A stretch of 13,054 bases of DNA. Source: Euperipatoides rowelli. Taxonomy: Eukaryota > Onychophora > Udeonychophora > Euonychophora > Peripatopsidae. Every line of letters starts with the position of its first letter. Positions within the stretch are counted from its first letter, which is position 1. Position numbers and translations under genes: made by a program. Below, one piece after another: positions 1 to 7,745 of the stretch. Below the pieces are notes generated by a model. It was not told where the DNA came from, made no database searches, and worked only from the letters and a program-made list of their open reading frames with translations. The stretch lies in assembly GCA_003024985.2 (NCBI GenBank), contig PXIH01S0014144.1, one strand, 5' to 3'.

Positions 1-298
1 ATATATATATCTCAAAGTTATAAACGAAACTCATTACTGAATCTACAGTATACTTAGATGACACAAGTTTAAAAAAAAAAACTAAATTAATAATATTGAG
101 AACCAAAGTTACTAGTATCTGGATTCAGACTTCACCGTACCCTTCAGCCAATAAAGCATCTCTAATTCTTAACCATACCCTGGCCCTATGTCCAACATGA
201 ATGACAAATTAACGGATCTCTAACGTTAACCGTACCCTAAGCTTAACTCAAATTTAAGTATTATTGCATATTAAAAATAAGGCGAGAGCCTAGAACCC

Positions 299-552
299 GG
301 ATCCAATAAGTGACAATAAGTAAATGGATATCAGCTATATTTTATTATTTACAGTCCTAACCTTACCCTTACTCTGAACCATAACTCCTACTACGTATTA
401 AAAACATCGGGTTGGAAGGGGGTATAATCTAGTCAAAATAATCCTTTTTTGATCGATTTTGATAATTTTGAGCTATTTCTGACCATTTGATGTATATGAC
501 TGAAATAGATGCGCATATTGTAAAAACGCAGTAATTGTCACTTATTGGATCC
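299..552. repeat. Inner inverted repeat pair (19 bp arms, 299-317 and 534-552)
   Basis: Arm 299-317 reads GGATCCAATAAGTGACAAT, and 534-552 is its exact reverse complement. Similarity stops sharply at the inner edge of both arms. The arms enclose 216 bases without a coding frame. Either this is a sub-terminal repeat of the larger 111-692 element, or it is a separate ~254 bp palindromic element inserted inside it. No obvious target duplication is visible just outside the arms. Confidence 0.6.
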
Positions 553-593
553 ATTTTCTATTGTCTCCTAAAATAAGTAATCAATAAAATAGT

Positions 594-646
594 AGCCAAT
601 CAGAGGTTGGTTTGCAGATAGAATGCAAGCCGACCTCTGATTGGCT
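594..646. repeat. Near-perfect hairpin, 17 bp arms plus inner 5 bp stem
   Basis: Arm 594-610 (AGCCAATCAGAGGTTGG) pairs with 630-646 with a single G/T mismatch. An inner stem TTGCA/TGCAA (612-616 with 624-628) extends the fold, leaving a 7-base loop. Seven bases of the arm (AGCCAAT) recur inside the left terminal repeat zone at about 145-151, which ties the hairpin to the surrounding inverted-repeat element. No function can be assigned. Confidence 0.65.
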
Positions 647-699
647 GTTTTGGGTAAAAAGGATAGGTGAATTCTGAGATCCAGACACTAGTGAAATAG

Positions 700-1380
700 T
701 AGGCTGCTTTAAAATATTGTGTGCATTTGAACATCGGAAAGTTGTCTGTTTTAATTTATTAAAGATTTAGAAATACCGTAGGCTACATCGTAATTACAAG
801 AATGTTTTTTTCTCTCTCTCGCTTTAAATTGCTTTCACCAGCCATTTGTCAGCAGTCCAATAGCTAGAGAATTTTATTGGGGGAGGGGGGGGGGAGAAAT
901 GACTCCTAATATTGCCAACCATAACCTAACCTAGAGTAGGCAATGCAACTACATGTTAGAGAAGCCAACAGAAAAAGATTCTGACCGTTGTTTTGTGTAT
1001 TAAAATAAATAAATTATGGGTGATTTGCATCCCTGTATCTTATCTACAAATTCATGTTAGGGTGTCAAAATGTTAAATTTTCCCGTCATTATTTTAAAAA
1101 TTCCAATCAGTACAAAAATCTCATATCACATTTTTTTTTTTAAATTTACCAACAATTTTTCCTTCTTCTTCAACTGGGTTTTGCCCAACTGCCAACACAA
1201 ATATAAATCTTAAACTTTCAGACTCTTGGCAAAAGTTGGAGGTTCCCCCATCCCCTTTAGTAACACTCTTGTTTGTCACTTAAACTAATTATGAAGCTAT
1301 TTTGAAGCCAAACTATTGCTATTGATAACAAAAAATGTATTCTGAATTTTGGCACCAAGAAATCATTAATTGGACAAATC
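700..1380. other. AT-rich non-coding stretch, no gene seen
   Basis: This stretch contains homopolymer runs, a G-rich run at about 879-896 and a T run near 1131-1141. No coding frame, RNA gene or recognisable repeat boundary was found on either strand. Confidence 0.5.
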
Positions 1381-1419
1381 TTGCTGTCAAGTATCATAGA
1401 TAAAGGACCAGTGGCATTG

Positions 1420-1640
1420 AGAGCCTGTACGGGGGCCAGGGCAAAAATTTTTAAGGGCCCCTTGTTCGTGAAAATTGATAAGCTTTTTTTTTTTGGTTGT
1501 GTGGAAGCTTTAAGATTTTTTTTTTTGGTTGTGTGGACATTTTTTTTACATAGGGGCCTAAGGGCTCTTTGCCAGGCCTATGGACCTCTTAAGGCACTAT
1601 GGGCATGGGTACTTCTACCCCTGCTGCCCTTCCCCCTTGA
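1420..1640. repeat. G/C-rich repeat-like patch with duplicated poly-T/GGTTGTGTGGA block
   Basis: Composition changes abruptly from the AT-rich surroundings to many GGGCC, GGCCT and CCCCT words. A block made of a long T run followed by GGTTGTGTGGA occurs twice, 32 bases apart (GGTTGTGTGGA at 1495-1505 and 1527-1537). An 89-codon open frame crosses the patch, but its translation is dominated by Phe/Leu from the T runs, so I do not call a gene. It could be part of an interspersed repeat family. No ends or duplications are visible. Confidence 0.35.
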
Positions 1641-1649
1641 CAGCCTTTA

Positions 1650-2442
1650 AAAGGATAATAATGTATGTCTAATATGGTATTCTAGTCCTAAAATTAGGTG
1701 TTACATTTTTTTTTTAAAATATAACAATAAAAACAAAAATACATCATGTTTCCATGGTATATGACCTTTGACTTTCTCGCTGCTTCAAGAATTTCAACAT
1801 TGTAAACTAAAAACAATGAAGTCATAGAAAGCTTTGAATGGTTATTTTTCTACTGCAAAACAATAAATCTTTTTTTTTAAAAAATATATTTTAAAATTCA
1901 AATCATAAAGAAATTCATTATGTTTTATCAAGTTATCAACAAACTCTCGGAATAAATACCAGGACACATACATTTGATAATTAAAATGATAGAATGTTGA
2001 TACAAAGGATTAGGAGGATTATTAGAATAAAATTGAAATATTTTAACGATAAACATTTAATAATAATCTTTTCAAGTAAATTATATTAACATTTAAAAAT
2101 AAAATGTTTAGAATACAATGTTCTGCGAATTTTTAAATATGAAAGAAAATAATAATATTAAACTATTATCATTCCATAGAAAAATCTGCAGTAGGTTAAA
2201 GGTCAGTTACAACAATAAAAATGGATGGATATATTTTAAAGTTTTCAAGGAAAATTTATTTTTTTCTTTTAAAAAAAATCAATTAAAAATTAAGGAAAGC
2301 CCACACTCATATTTTTTATTATCATTTTAAAATAACAGAATGCAATAAATATTTATAGTATAAATAACTTTTTAAATCAACTAAAACCAATTCACACGGA
2401 TCTATTAATTACACATTTCTGTAATACATTATACATACATTG
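1650..2442. other. AT-rich non-coding stretch, no gene seen
   Basis: Very AT-rich sequence. The one 70-codon frame (2118-2330) is Lys/Asn/Phe-rich, as expected from base composition alone, and matches nothing I recognise. No repeat boundary is visible until the tandem array begins. Confidence 0.5.
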
Positions 2443-2725
2443 TATTATGTGCACAAGAGAGTGATCAGTGATTGAATCTATAGCAGTCATATGACCTTAT
2501 CTTTTACTCTGCAGCCATCAGCACATTATCAATCTTCATTATCTTTCTAAGATATATTATGATCCTTGCATCAGTGATTGAATATATAACAGAATATTTT
2601 CTTTCACTCATACAGCCATAAGCACATCAATCTCCATTCTTATCTATGACATATTATAATCTGTACATCAGTGATTGAATCTATAGAAAACATGATCTTT
2701 TCTTTCACTCGTACCACCATCAGCA
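2443..2725. repeat. Left part of a diverged ~100 bp tandem repeat array
   Basis: The motif ATCAGTGATTGAAT recurs near 2464, 2570 and 2667 (spacings 106 and 97). Each copy is followed in the same order by a CATGATC-like box, TTTTCTTTCACTC, a CCATCAGCA-like box, ATCAATCTCCATT and a TATTATGATC-like box. Copies differ by substitutions and small indels. The array breaks off inside a unit at the 5' LTR and continues after the 3' LTR, so the LTR element lies within it. Confidence 0.8.
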
Positions 2726-2914
2726 GTACAGTAGACATTATATAGGCTACAGCATGCTACACTGCTTCATGAATTGCCCTTTTAACAATAGAACATTCTA
2801 TTGTTAATACAATTCTTTTTAGATTATGTTTTCAGCCAGACTGGTAAATGTTTGGTTTACAGTTTATTACCCACATTACCATGTCAGTATTCCTATCTCA
2901 TGACAGACAAATCA
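2726..2914 (+). repeat. 5' LTR (shortened)
   Basis: Matches 6744-6964. It ends ATCA two bases before the primer-binding site, the usual spacing. Compared with the 3' copy it has lost about 15 bases at its start (no TG end remains) and about 22 bases near 2877, and carries an extra GGCTA near 2744. It would normally hold the promoter and polyadenylation signal; none is obvious here. Confidence 0.85.
2782..2807. repeat. Perfect 12 bp palindrome in the 5' LTR
   Basis: TTAACAATAGAA, a CA spacer, then TTCTATTGTTAA: 12 bp arms with no mismatch. The identical 26-mer is at 6810-6835 in the 3' LTR. Confidence 0.85.
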
Positions 2915-2916
2915 AT

Positions 2917-2929
2917 TGGCGACGAGGGT
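2917..2929 (+). promoter_or_regulatory. Primer-binding site, tRNA-Ser(GCU) type
   Basis: TGGCGACGAGGGT lies 2 bases after the 5' LTR end. Its first 11 bases are complementary to the 3' end (CCTCGTCG plus CCA) of animal tRNA-Ser(GCU) as I recall it. This is where the tRNA would prime minus-strand DNA synthesis. Confidence 0.75.
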
Positions 2930-2979
2930 AAAAATATTTTTCTTTTTTTTTTAAAAAAAAAGGGAATAAATTGCTGATT

Positions 2980-3738
2980 ATGGATTCAAAAATTGAAGCA
3001 TTCCATCCCTCCAGAATGCTCTGGAAATGGTATGTTGAAAGACTTAAGTTTTTTCTTGAAGCCCATAATATTAAAGATGAGCTGCAAAAAACTACTGTAC
3101 TCACAGTTATTGGTGATTATTCTTTTAATCTGCTTTGCGACCTTCTTGCTCCGGCGACCCAAGGCCAAGCCACTCTTGTTCGGATTTTTGAAACTTTAGA
3201 GAATCATTTTTTTCTCCCACACCACTAGCATGGGTGGAAAGTTTATTTTTCTTAAGAGGGTTCAACAGAATGAGCCGGCTGTGGATTTCACCGCCAACCT
3301 TCACTGTGACTTTAAAAATTATCTTCAATTTATTTTTGGAACAAATGACAGTGCCTTACAGAAATGTTTACTCCTGAAAATGATGAAACTACTTTTGAAA
3401 ACATTATACTACTAGCTACCGCAGCGGAGGTGTCGAATAAATGTTCAGCCATGTTACAGAACAAGATTAACTACAGAGATACCTTGTCTTGCAAGCCTAC
3501 ATATAAACCCAAGCCCGCTGAGGAAAGAAAATTTGCCCTTGTAAACATTGCGGCGCTACTCACAACAGTTTTGATCGCTCTTTCAAGGACGCAGTCTGCT
3601 TCTATTGCAAGAAGCTGGGCCACCCAGTCAGTTTGTCACTCTTTGAAGCTGCGTAATGCCTCCTCTTCTAACAGAAATAAAAACAAAGATAGGAATTTTG
3701 CTTTGCATCTAGTTGCCCAGGAAAACCAAGATGAGTAG
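2980..3738 (+). pseudogene. gag: Broken gag (capsid and zinc-knuckle nucleocapsid)
   Basis: Gag would form the particle that packages the element's RNA. The ATG at 2980 opens a frame to 3228 whose start (F-H-P, then W..Y.ERL..FL.A, then a T-V-L-..-IG segment) is typical of Mag-group capsid. The similarity then moves to the frame of 3230-3415 (RVQQNEPAVDF) and again to that of 3364-3738 (ENIILLATAAEVS). The nucleic-acid-binding Cys/His region is in yet another frame: CKHC at 3540-3551, and CFYCKKLGH at 3597-3623. At least three frame changes are therefore needed to follow the gene. The last zinc-coordinating Cys of the second knuckle is out of frame (VCH in the neighbouring frame). The frame ends at the TAG at 3736, directly before the protease segment. 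Not functional. Confidence 0.85.
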
Positions 3739-4110
3739 ACTGAAGACAATTCCCTTAACGAAACTAACGTCATAGTCAATACTAACCTGATAATTAATCA
3801 TCACTACATTAGCCCCTTTATCGTTAATTTAAATGTGGATGGCAAACTACTCCCATTTGAACTTGATTCTGGAACAGCAGTCAGCATCAAGCCACAACTG
3901 ACTCTTGCTAAATTTTGGCCAGGATGTGCAGTTCGCCCTACAAACATCATCTTGCATACTTTTGACCACCTAATTAAGCCAGTCGGAATCTGCAAGGTAA
4001 CAGTAAAGTACCGTCATATTAAAGCAAAAAAAATTGGAATTAGTCATCACTAAAGAAAAAAGCTCTAACCTATTGGGGCATGCATGGTTTGATGCATTAG
4101 GTCTATCTGC
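3739..4110 (+). pseudogene. Retropepsin-type aspartic protease remnant
   Basis: The protease would cut the element's polyprotein. The open frame 3739-4053 is in the same frame as the last gag segment, separated from it by one TAG. The catalytic triplet reads DSGT (3865-3876) in the context FELDSGTAVSI, which matches the family. After a stop at 4053 the similarity continues in another frame to about 4110, with LLGHAWFDALGL resembling the LLG.DWL block that ends this domain in gypsy elements. The active-site triplet survives, but the segment is cut off from both neighbours by stops or frame changes. Confidence 0.8.
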
Positions 4111-4331
4111 GAATTTCAACAAACATGACACACATAAGGACGATAATAGCAATCTTTCCTTATCCACTGCTGAATGACTTTAAGAAACTTTTTTATTCCG
4201 AACTCGGATGTATATGGGAATATACCGACAAACTCTTTATCAAGGATTATGCCATCCCCAAATTCTGTAAACACCTCCCTGTCCCATTCGCCCTCTTACC
4301 TAAAAATTGAGCAAGAAATTAATAAGTTAAA
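4111..4331 (+). pseudogene. Protease to RT linker, heavily broken
   Basis: This stretch sits where the protease-RT connector of pol belongs. Frames change repeatedly: two overlapping short frames at 4125-4310 and 4174-4365 each carry part of it. The only recognisable piece is the run leading to EQEINKL (about 4306-4326), which fits the conserved stretch shortly before the RT domain. Confidence 0.55.
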
Positions 4332-5029
4332 ATGTCAAGGCATCTTGAAACCTCTCAAATTTTAGAATGGGCCACCCCCATTGTTCCCATCATTAAAAAA
4401 ACTGGCGATCTAAGACTCTGCGGGGATTACAAAGTAGGGCTCAACCCTAACCAGGAAGTCAACAAATACCCACTTCCCATAATAGATGAAACCCTCACCA
4501 AACTTACTGGGGTGCTGTTTTTTCTAAATTGGACCTTGCTCAGGCCTACCAATAGGTCCGCATGCATGAAGACTCAACTAAGTTCTTAACCATAAACACA
4601 CCTAAGGGCCTATTTAATGTCACCCGACTACCCTTCGGAGTTGCATCCGCCCCCGCCATCTTCCAGCGAATCATGGACTCTATGTTTTCTGGAATTGACA
4701 ACGTGAACTGCTATCTTGATGACATACTTATTGCGAGCTCTGACAGAAGCTCTTACCTCAAAGACCTTAAGAAGGTCTTCACCACCCTGGACCAGGTAGG
4801 GGTAAGTTTAAAGCTCGAAAAGTGCGATTTCTTCAAAAGTGAAGTCAAATATCTTGGACACATCATTAATGCAAATGAAATTAGTCCATCTCCTGGTAAA
4901 GTTAAAGCTATTGTTGCAGCCCCCACACAAGCAATGTTGATCACCTACGTTCCTTCCTAGGACTTCTGGTATATTACAGGAAGTTTATCACCAATTTAGC
5001 CATTCAAATCACCACCTTAAACAACTTGC
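4332..5029 (+). pseudogene. pol: Reverse transcriptase domain, frameshifted
   Basis: RT copies the element's RNA into DNA. The frame at 4332-4589 holds the N-terminal RT blocks (WATPIVPIIKKTGDLRLCGDY, then YPLPIIDETL). A frame change in the T run near 4518 and a TAG at about 4554-4556 interrupt the block with the first catalytic Asp. The frame 4562-4960 then carries FLTINTPKGLFNVTRLPFG, the APAIFQRIMDS block and the catalytic YLDD at 4712-4723, followed by the thumb-proximal KCDFFKSEVKYLGH. A further frame change near 4935 moves similarity to a frame reading LRSFLGLLVYYRKF (about 4943-4985). All conserved blocks are present, but in at least three frames. Confidence 0.92.
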
Positions 5030-5032
5030 AAG

Positions 5033-5545
5033 TTGTTAGGCAAAAATGTTAAATGGTCTTGGGACAGCAACGCTGCCTCAGAATTCGAATTAGTTAAGCA
5101 AACTATTTATTCCAGCAAACTCTTAACACATTACAACCCCAACCTACCTATCATAGTAGCCACGGACACATCACCCTGGGGAATTGTAGCTATAATATCA
5201 CACCAATATGATGGCCAGTCTGAAAGGCCAATAATGTTTGCCTCTCGTACACTAACCAAGGCTGAGCAAAACTACAGCCAACTTGACAAAGAAGCACTAG
5301 GAATCATTTTTGCCATCAAGAAATTTCACAAATTTATATTTGGAAGGAATTTCACACTCTACACGAATCAAAAACCACTAACCCGGTTTTCAATCCAGAC
5401 AAAGAAGTACCTGTCATTGCTGCCAGCAGGCTTCAAAGATGGGCAATGATCCTCTCTGCGTACAACTTCAACATTCGTTTCAAAACCTCAAAAGATACTG
5501 CAATGCTGATGCCCTGTCAAGACTTCCCTTACTATCTACCTACTC
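5033..5545 (+). pseudogene. pol: RNase H domain, degenerate
   Basis: RNase H removes the RNA strand of the RNA-DNA hybrid. The frame 5033-5449 starts with LLGKNVKWSW, then shows the first catalytic block (ATDTSPWGI, Asp at about 5164), FASRTLTKAEQNYSQLDKEA with the Glu, and LYTNQKPL. The last block is normally TDHxPL in this family, so a conserved Asp reads Asn and a His reads Gln here. A frame change follows near 5382 (TRFSIQ is off-frame), similarity returns in the frame starting 5446 (MILSAYNFNIRF), and shifts again before NADALSRLP (about 5499-5528), the conserved tail between RNase H and integrase. Confidence 0.9.
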
Positions 5546-6690
5546 CTCATGATGAACAAACCCATGGCATCTTCCTCATCAATCTTTTAGACAACTTTCC
5601 ATGGTCGGTACCAAACATTGCTCTAGAAACCAAAAGAGACAAAGAGCTCTCTTTGATTTGCAATTACATCAAACATGCTGGCCTTCAGATAAAAAGAACA
5701 AAGAACTCTGCCCACCTCACTTCAAGCACAAAGAGGAACAACTGTCTATGCAGGAAGGCTGCTTACTAAGGGGGCTACAGGTAATTATCCCAACCACAAT
5801 TTGCCCCCTTATTTTACAAGAGCTACATCAGGGCCACATCGGAGTTGTAAAAATGAAACTTTTAGCTCCAAGCAAGAAATCCTAAAAATAAATCTCTCCA
5901 CCATTGGATCAGGCTTGGAGCCCCATGGTCATGGGTCCACCTGGACTTGATGGGCCTTTTTTTGGACAAATTCTTTTTCAGTACTAGTAGATGCATTTTC
6001 AAAATGGCCGGAAGTCATCATCCTTTCCGAAACCGACTCCAATACCATCATGCTGCAGTTGGACCAAATTTTCTCATGCTAGTCAATTTACCTTGCAGGA
6101 ACCATAGAATCACCCAGACCAAGAGCCCCCGTACTATCTGGCCTCAAATGGGCAAGCCGAAAAGTTTGTGGATATTTTTAAGACTCTACTTCTGAAACTA
6201 CAAAAAGACTTAAAGGTCCCCCTACAATGAGCTCCTTTTTAAATACCGTACCACCACACACATCATCATCGGACAAACCCCTGGCAAAATGTTCTTGGGG
6301 TGAATGCTGTGCAGCCGACTGCAACACATAAACCCTCTCCCACCGATACCCATAAGCAATTTCATAGGAAATTCACTCAGGGACCACGGATCTTCGCCAG
6401 ATCCTACCATGTAGGAAAATATGCAGACAGATGGGAAATAGGTACCGTACCATCAAGAAAGTCTTAAGTCCAGTCACATACTGGATCCAATTCGAAAACG
6501 GCATGCCGACCAACTCAGGTTTTGTCACCTCCCGGCAAACGCCCAACCCCTCCGCACTGACACAGCGAAAGATGAGGCAACGGATTGGACCCACCACCGA
6601 GTAACCACAGACACAGCCAGCCCCCTGAAGTAGTTTTACCTCAACCGGTGCTTCTCGAACCTCAGCCACTGCAACCAACTATCAGGTACT
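5546..6690 (+). pseudogene. pol: Integrase remnant with internal deletions
   Basis: Integrase would insert the cDNA. The start of the zinc-binding domain is visible as LHQGHIGVVKMK (His codons at 5826 and 5835). The sequence then jumps to what follows the second Cys pair (LQARNPKNKS), so the middle of the domain is deleted. The catalytic core starts with VHLDLMG (first Asp at 5944-5946) and VDAFSKWPEVI. Another deletion removes the block with the second catalytic Asp, since IFSC runs straight into SQFT near 6073-6088. The Glu block remains (SNGQAEKFVDIFK, Glu at 6159-6161). Then come KYRTTTHTIIGQTPGKMFLG (about 6240-6300) and the C-terminal SYHVGKYADRWEIGTV (about 6400-6450) and SPVTYWIQFENG. 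Several frames and stops are crossed. Not functional. Confidence 0.88.
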
Positions 6691-6730
6691 CCACCCGACC
6701 TCAGAGACCCCCCGATCAGCCCTCCCTTAA

Positions 6731-6743
6731 TTGAAGGAGTAAC
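6731..6743 (+). promoter_or_regulatory. Candidate polypurine tract
   Basis: The purine-rich GAAGGAG (6733-6739) lies just before the 3' LTR start at TGTACTG, where plus-strand DNA synthesis is primed in LTR elements. It is short and interrupted by TAAC, so it is judged mainly by position. Confidence 0.45.
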
Positions 6744-6964
6744 TGTACTGTATTACATATACAGTAGACATTATATACAGCATGCTACACTGCTTCATGA
6801 ATTGCCCTTTTAACAATAGAACATTCTATTGTTAATACAATTCTTTTTAGATTACGTTTTCAGAGAGACTGGCAAATGTTTGGTTTAAAGTTTATTACCC
6901 ACATTAAAGGCTGTTAGTTTATACCTTACCTTGTCAGTATTCCTATCTCATGACAGACACATCA
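6744..6964 (+). repeat. 3' LTR
   Basis: Starts TGTACTG and ends ATCA, fitting TG...CA ends. It is 221 bp, longer than the 5' copy, which has deletions. It carries about 22 bases (near 6907-6929) missing from the 5' LTR. The same 26 bp palindrome is present. Confidence 0.88.
6810..6835. repeat. Perfect 12 bp palindrome in the 3' LTR
   Basis: Identical to 2782-2807: 12 bp arms around a CA spacer. Confidence 0.85.
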
Positions 6965-7418
6965 GCAAACATGATCTTTTCTTTCATTCATACAGCCATC
7001 AGCATAGGATCAATCCTTATTCTGGTCTTTCTAAGATATCTGTGCATCAGTGATTGAATCTATACTAAACATGATCTGTTCTTTCACTCATCTACTAATC
7101 TCCATTATTTCCAAAATATTTTATGATCTGTGCATCAATGATTGAGTCTATAGCAGACATGATGTTTTCTTTTACTCAAACAGCTATCAGCACATTATCA
7201 ATCTCCATTTTTGTCCAAGATACAATATATGATCATCAGGGAATGATTGAAGCTATGACATTTTCTTTAACTCATATAACCATCAGTAAATTATATTATC
7301 AATCTCCATTTTTATCTTTCTAAGATATATTATGATCTGTGCAGCTGTGTAATCTATAGCAGACATGATCTTTTCTTTCACTCATGTGGCCATCAGAACA
7401 ATCTCCATTATCTTTTAA
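6965..7418. repeat. Right part of the ~100 bp tandem repeat array
   Basis: The same unit as at 2443-2725 resumes directly after the 3' LTR, beginning at the ACATGATCTTTTCTTTCA box. The TGATTGAATCTATA-type box recurs near 7045, 7133, 7234 and 7342 (spacings about 88, 101 and 108). Units are diverged and lengths vary through indels. A 66-codon + frame over 7123-7323 is an accident of the repeats. The last copy fades out after ATCTCCATTATCTTTT at about 7416. Confidence 0.8.
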
Positions 7419-7487
7419 ACATTTTTTTCTACAAATGGAAAAGTTCTTTAATAAAGATAAATTAAAAGAACTGCAATCTGTCAATCA

Positions 7488-7745
7488 TTAGTAGACAATT
7501 ATGAAAGCCACAGCAATTTTCATCTGGAATAGATAGTGGTGTTTTTCCAATGACAGTTTGACAACTTCCGCTTTAAGTGAATACAATACTTTTTTGAAGC
7601 AAGTGTCTTTCAGGATTATGAATTTCCCTGAACTTTGTTCTTTAGTAAACGGTTCAAACCCGTAAAAAATAATGGGAACTTCATGTCTCCTTTTCCTCCT
7701 TGACTTGTGTGAAAATATCATCATGATTAAATGGAAAAAAAACAA
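7488..7745 (-). CDS. Unassigned open frame, possible decayed gene or transposon fragment
   Basis: An 85-codon minus-strand frame, less biased in composition than the random AT-rich frames nearby. It has a basic stretch (KSRRKRRHE), then EVPIIFYGFEPFTKE, a Lys-rich middle with a Cys, and ends KIAVAFIIVY. I do not recognise the family. No ribosome or promoter context helps in a eukaryote, and there are no clear splice sites. It may be the tail of a coding exon, a transposon remnant, or chance. Confidence 0.22.
   Translation of the reverse strand: MFFFHLIMMIFSHKSRRKRRHEVPIIFYGFEPFTKEQSSGKFIILKDTCFKKVLYSLKAEVVKLSLEKHHYLFQMKIAVAFIIVY

Larger units (their letters stand above)
111..692. mobile_element. 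Non-autonomous DNA-transposon-like element (MITE-like) with terminal inverted repeats
   Basis: The left end (111-142) and the reverse complement of the right end (about 658-692) align over roughly 32-35 bases. Both begin ACTAGT, follow with TCTGGAT one base later, and continue into TCAGA and TTCACC with a few mismatches and one indel. No transposase frame lies between them, so I infer a non-autonomous element. The palindrome ACTAGT is present at both outer edges. Because it is self-complementary it could be part of the inverted repeat or a target duplication, and the exact boundary and superfamily stay open. The interior holds a perfect 19 bp inverted repeat and a hairpin (separate entries), plus several loosely CCTAAC-like words (for example near 230 and 358). 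Nested insertion of one palindromic element in another is an alternative reading. Confidence 0.5.
2726..6964 (+). mobile_element. Degenerate Ty3/gypsy LTR retrotransposon, Mag/SURL-like
   Basis: A 4.2 kb element with two related LTRs, a tRNA primer site next to the 5' LTR, and gag, protease, RT, RNase H and integrase remnants in that order. The order (integrase last) is diagnostic of Ty3/gypsy. Sequence such as LPFGVASAPAIFQRIMDS in RT and NADALSRLP after RNase H resembles the Mag/SURL group; the lineage call is from memory of family motifs. No env-like reading frame follows integrase. The LTRs differ by about seven substitutions over roughly 180 aligned bases (counted by eye), while the coding part carries many frameshifts and deletions. 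It is a dead copy, inserted in a tandem array. No clean target duplication is visible: CATCAGCA occurs on both sides (2718-2725, and at 6960-6967 across the 3' LTR end), but array periodicity or chance could explain it. Confidence 0.92.

Noticed and set aside
220-390. CCTAAC-like words suggesting telomeric repeats
   Set aside because: Words are scattered and irregular without a tandem register, so an interstitial telomeric tract is not supported.
1381-1650. 89-codon + strand open frame
   Set aside because: It crosses duplicated T runs and repeat-like sequence, has no ATG start, and its Phe/Leu-rich translation follows from composition.
6373-6678. 101-codon minus-strand frame
   Set aside because: Antisense of the integrase C-terminal region, whose conserved blocks read on the + strand.
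2443-7418. CRISPR-like or LTR-internal reading of the ~100 bp repeats
   Set aside because: Repeats are contiguous and diverged over the whole unit, with no constant repeat plus variable spacer. They lie outside the LTRs on both sides rather than in both LTR copies.
7651-7661. tRNA B-box-like GGTTCAAACCC with a 4 bp T-stem
   Set aside because: No A box, acceptor stem or anticodon arm can be placed upstream on either strand; a tRNA gene or tRNA-derived SINE head is not supported.
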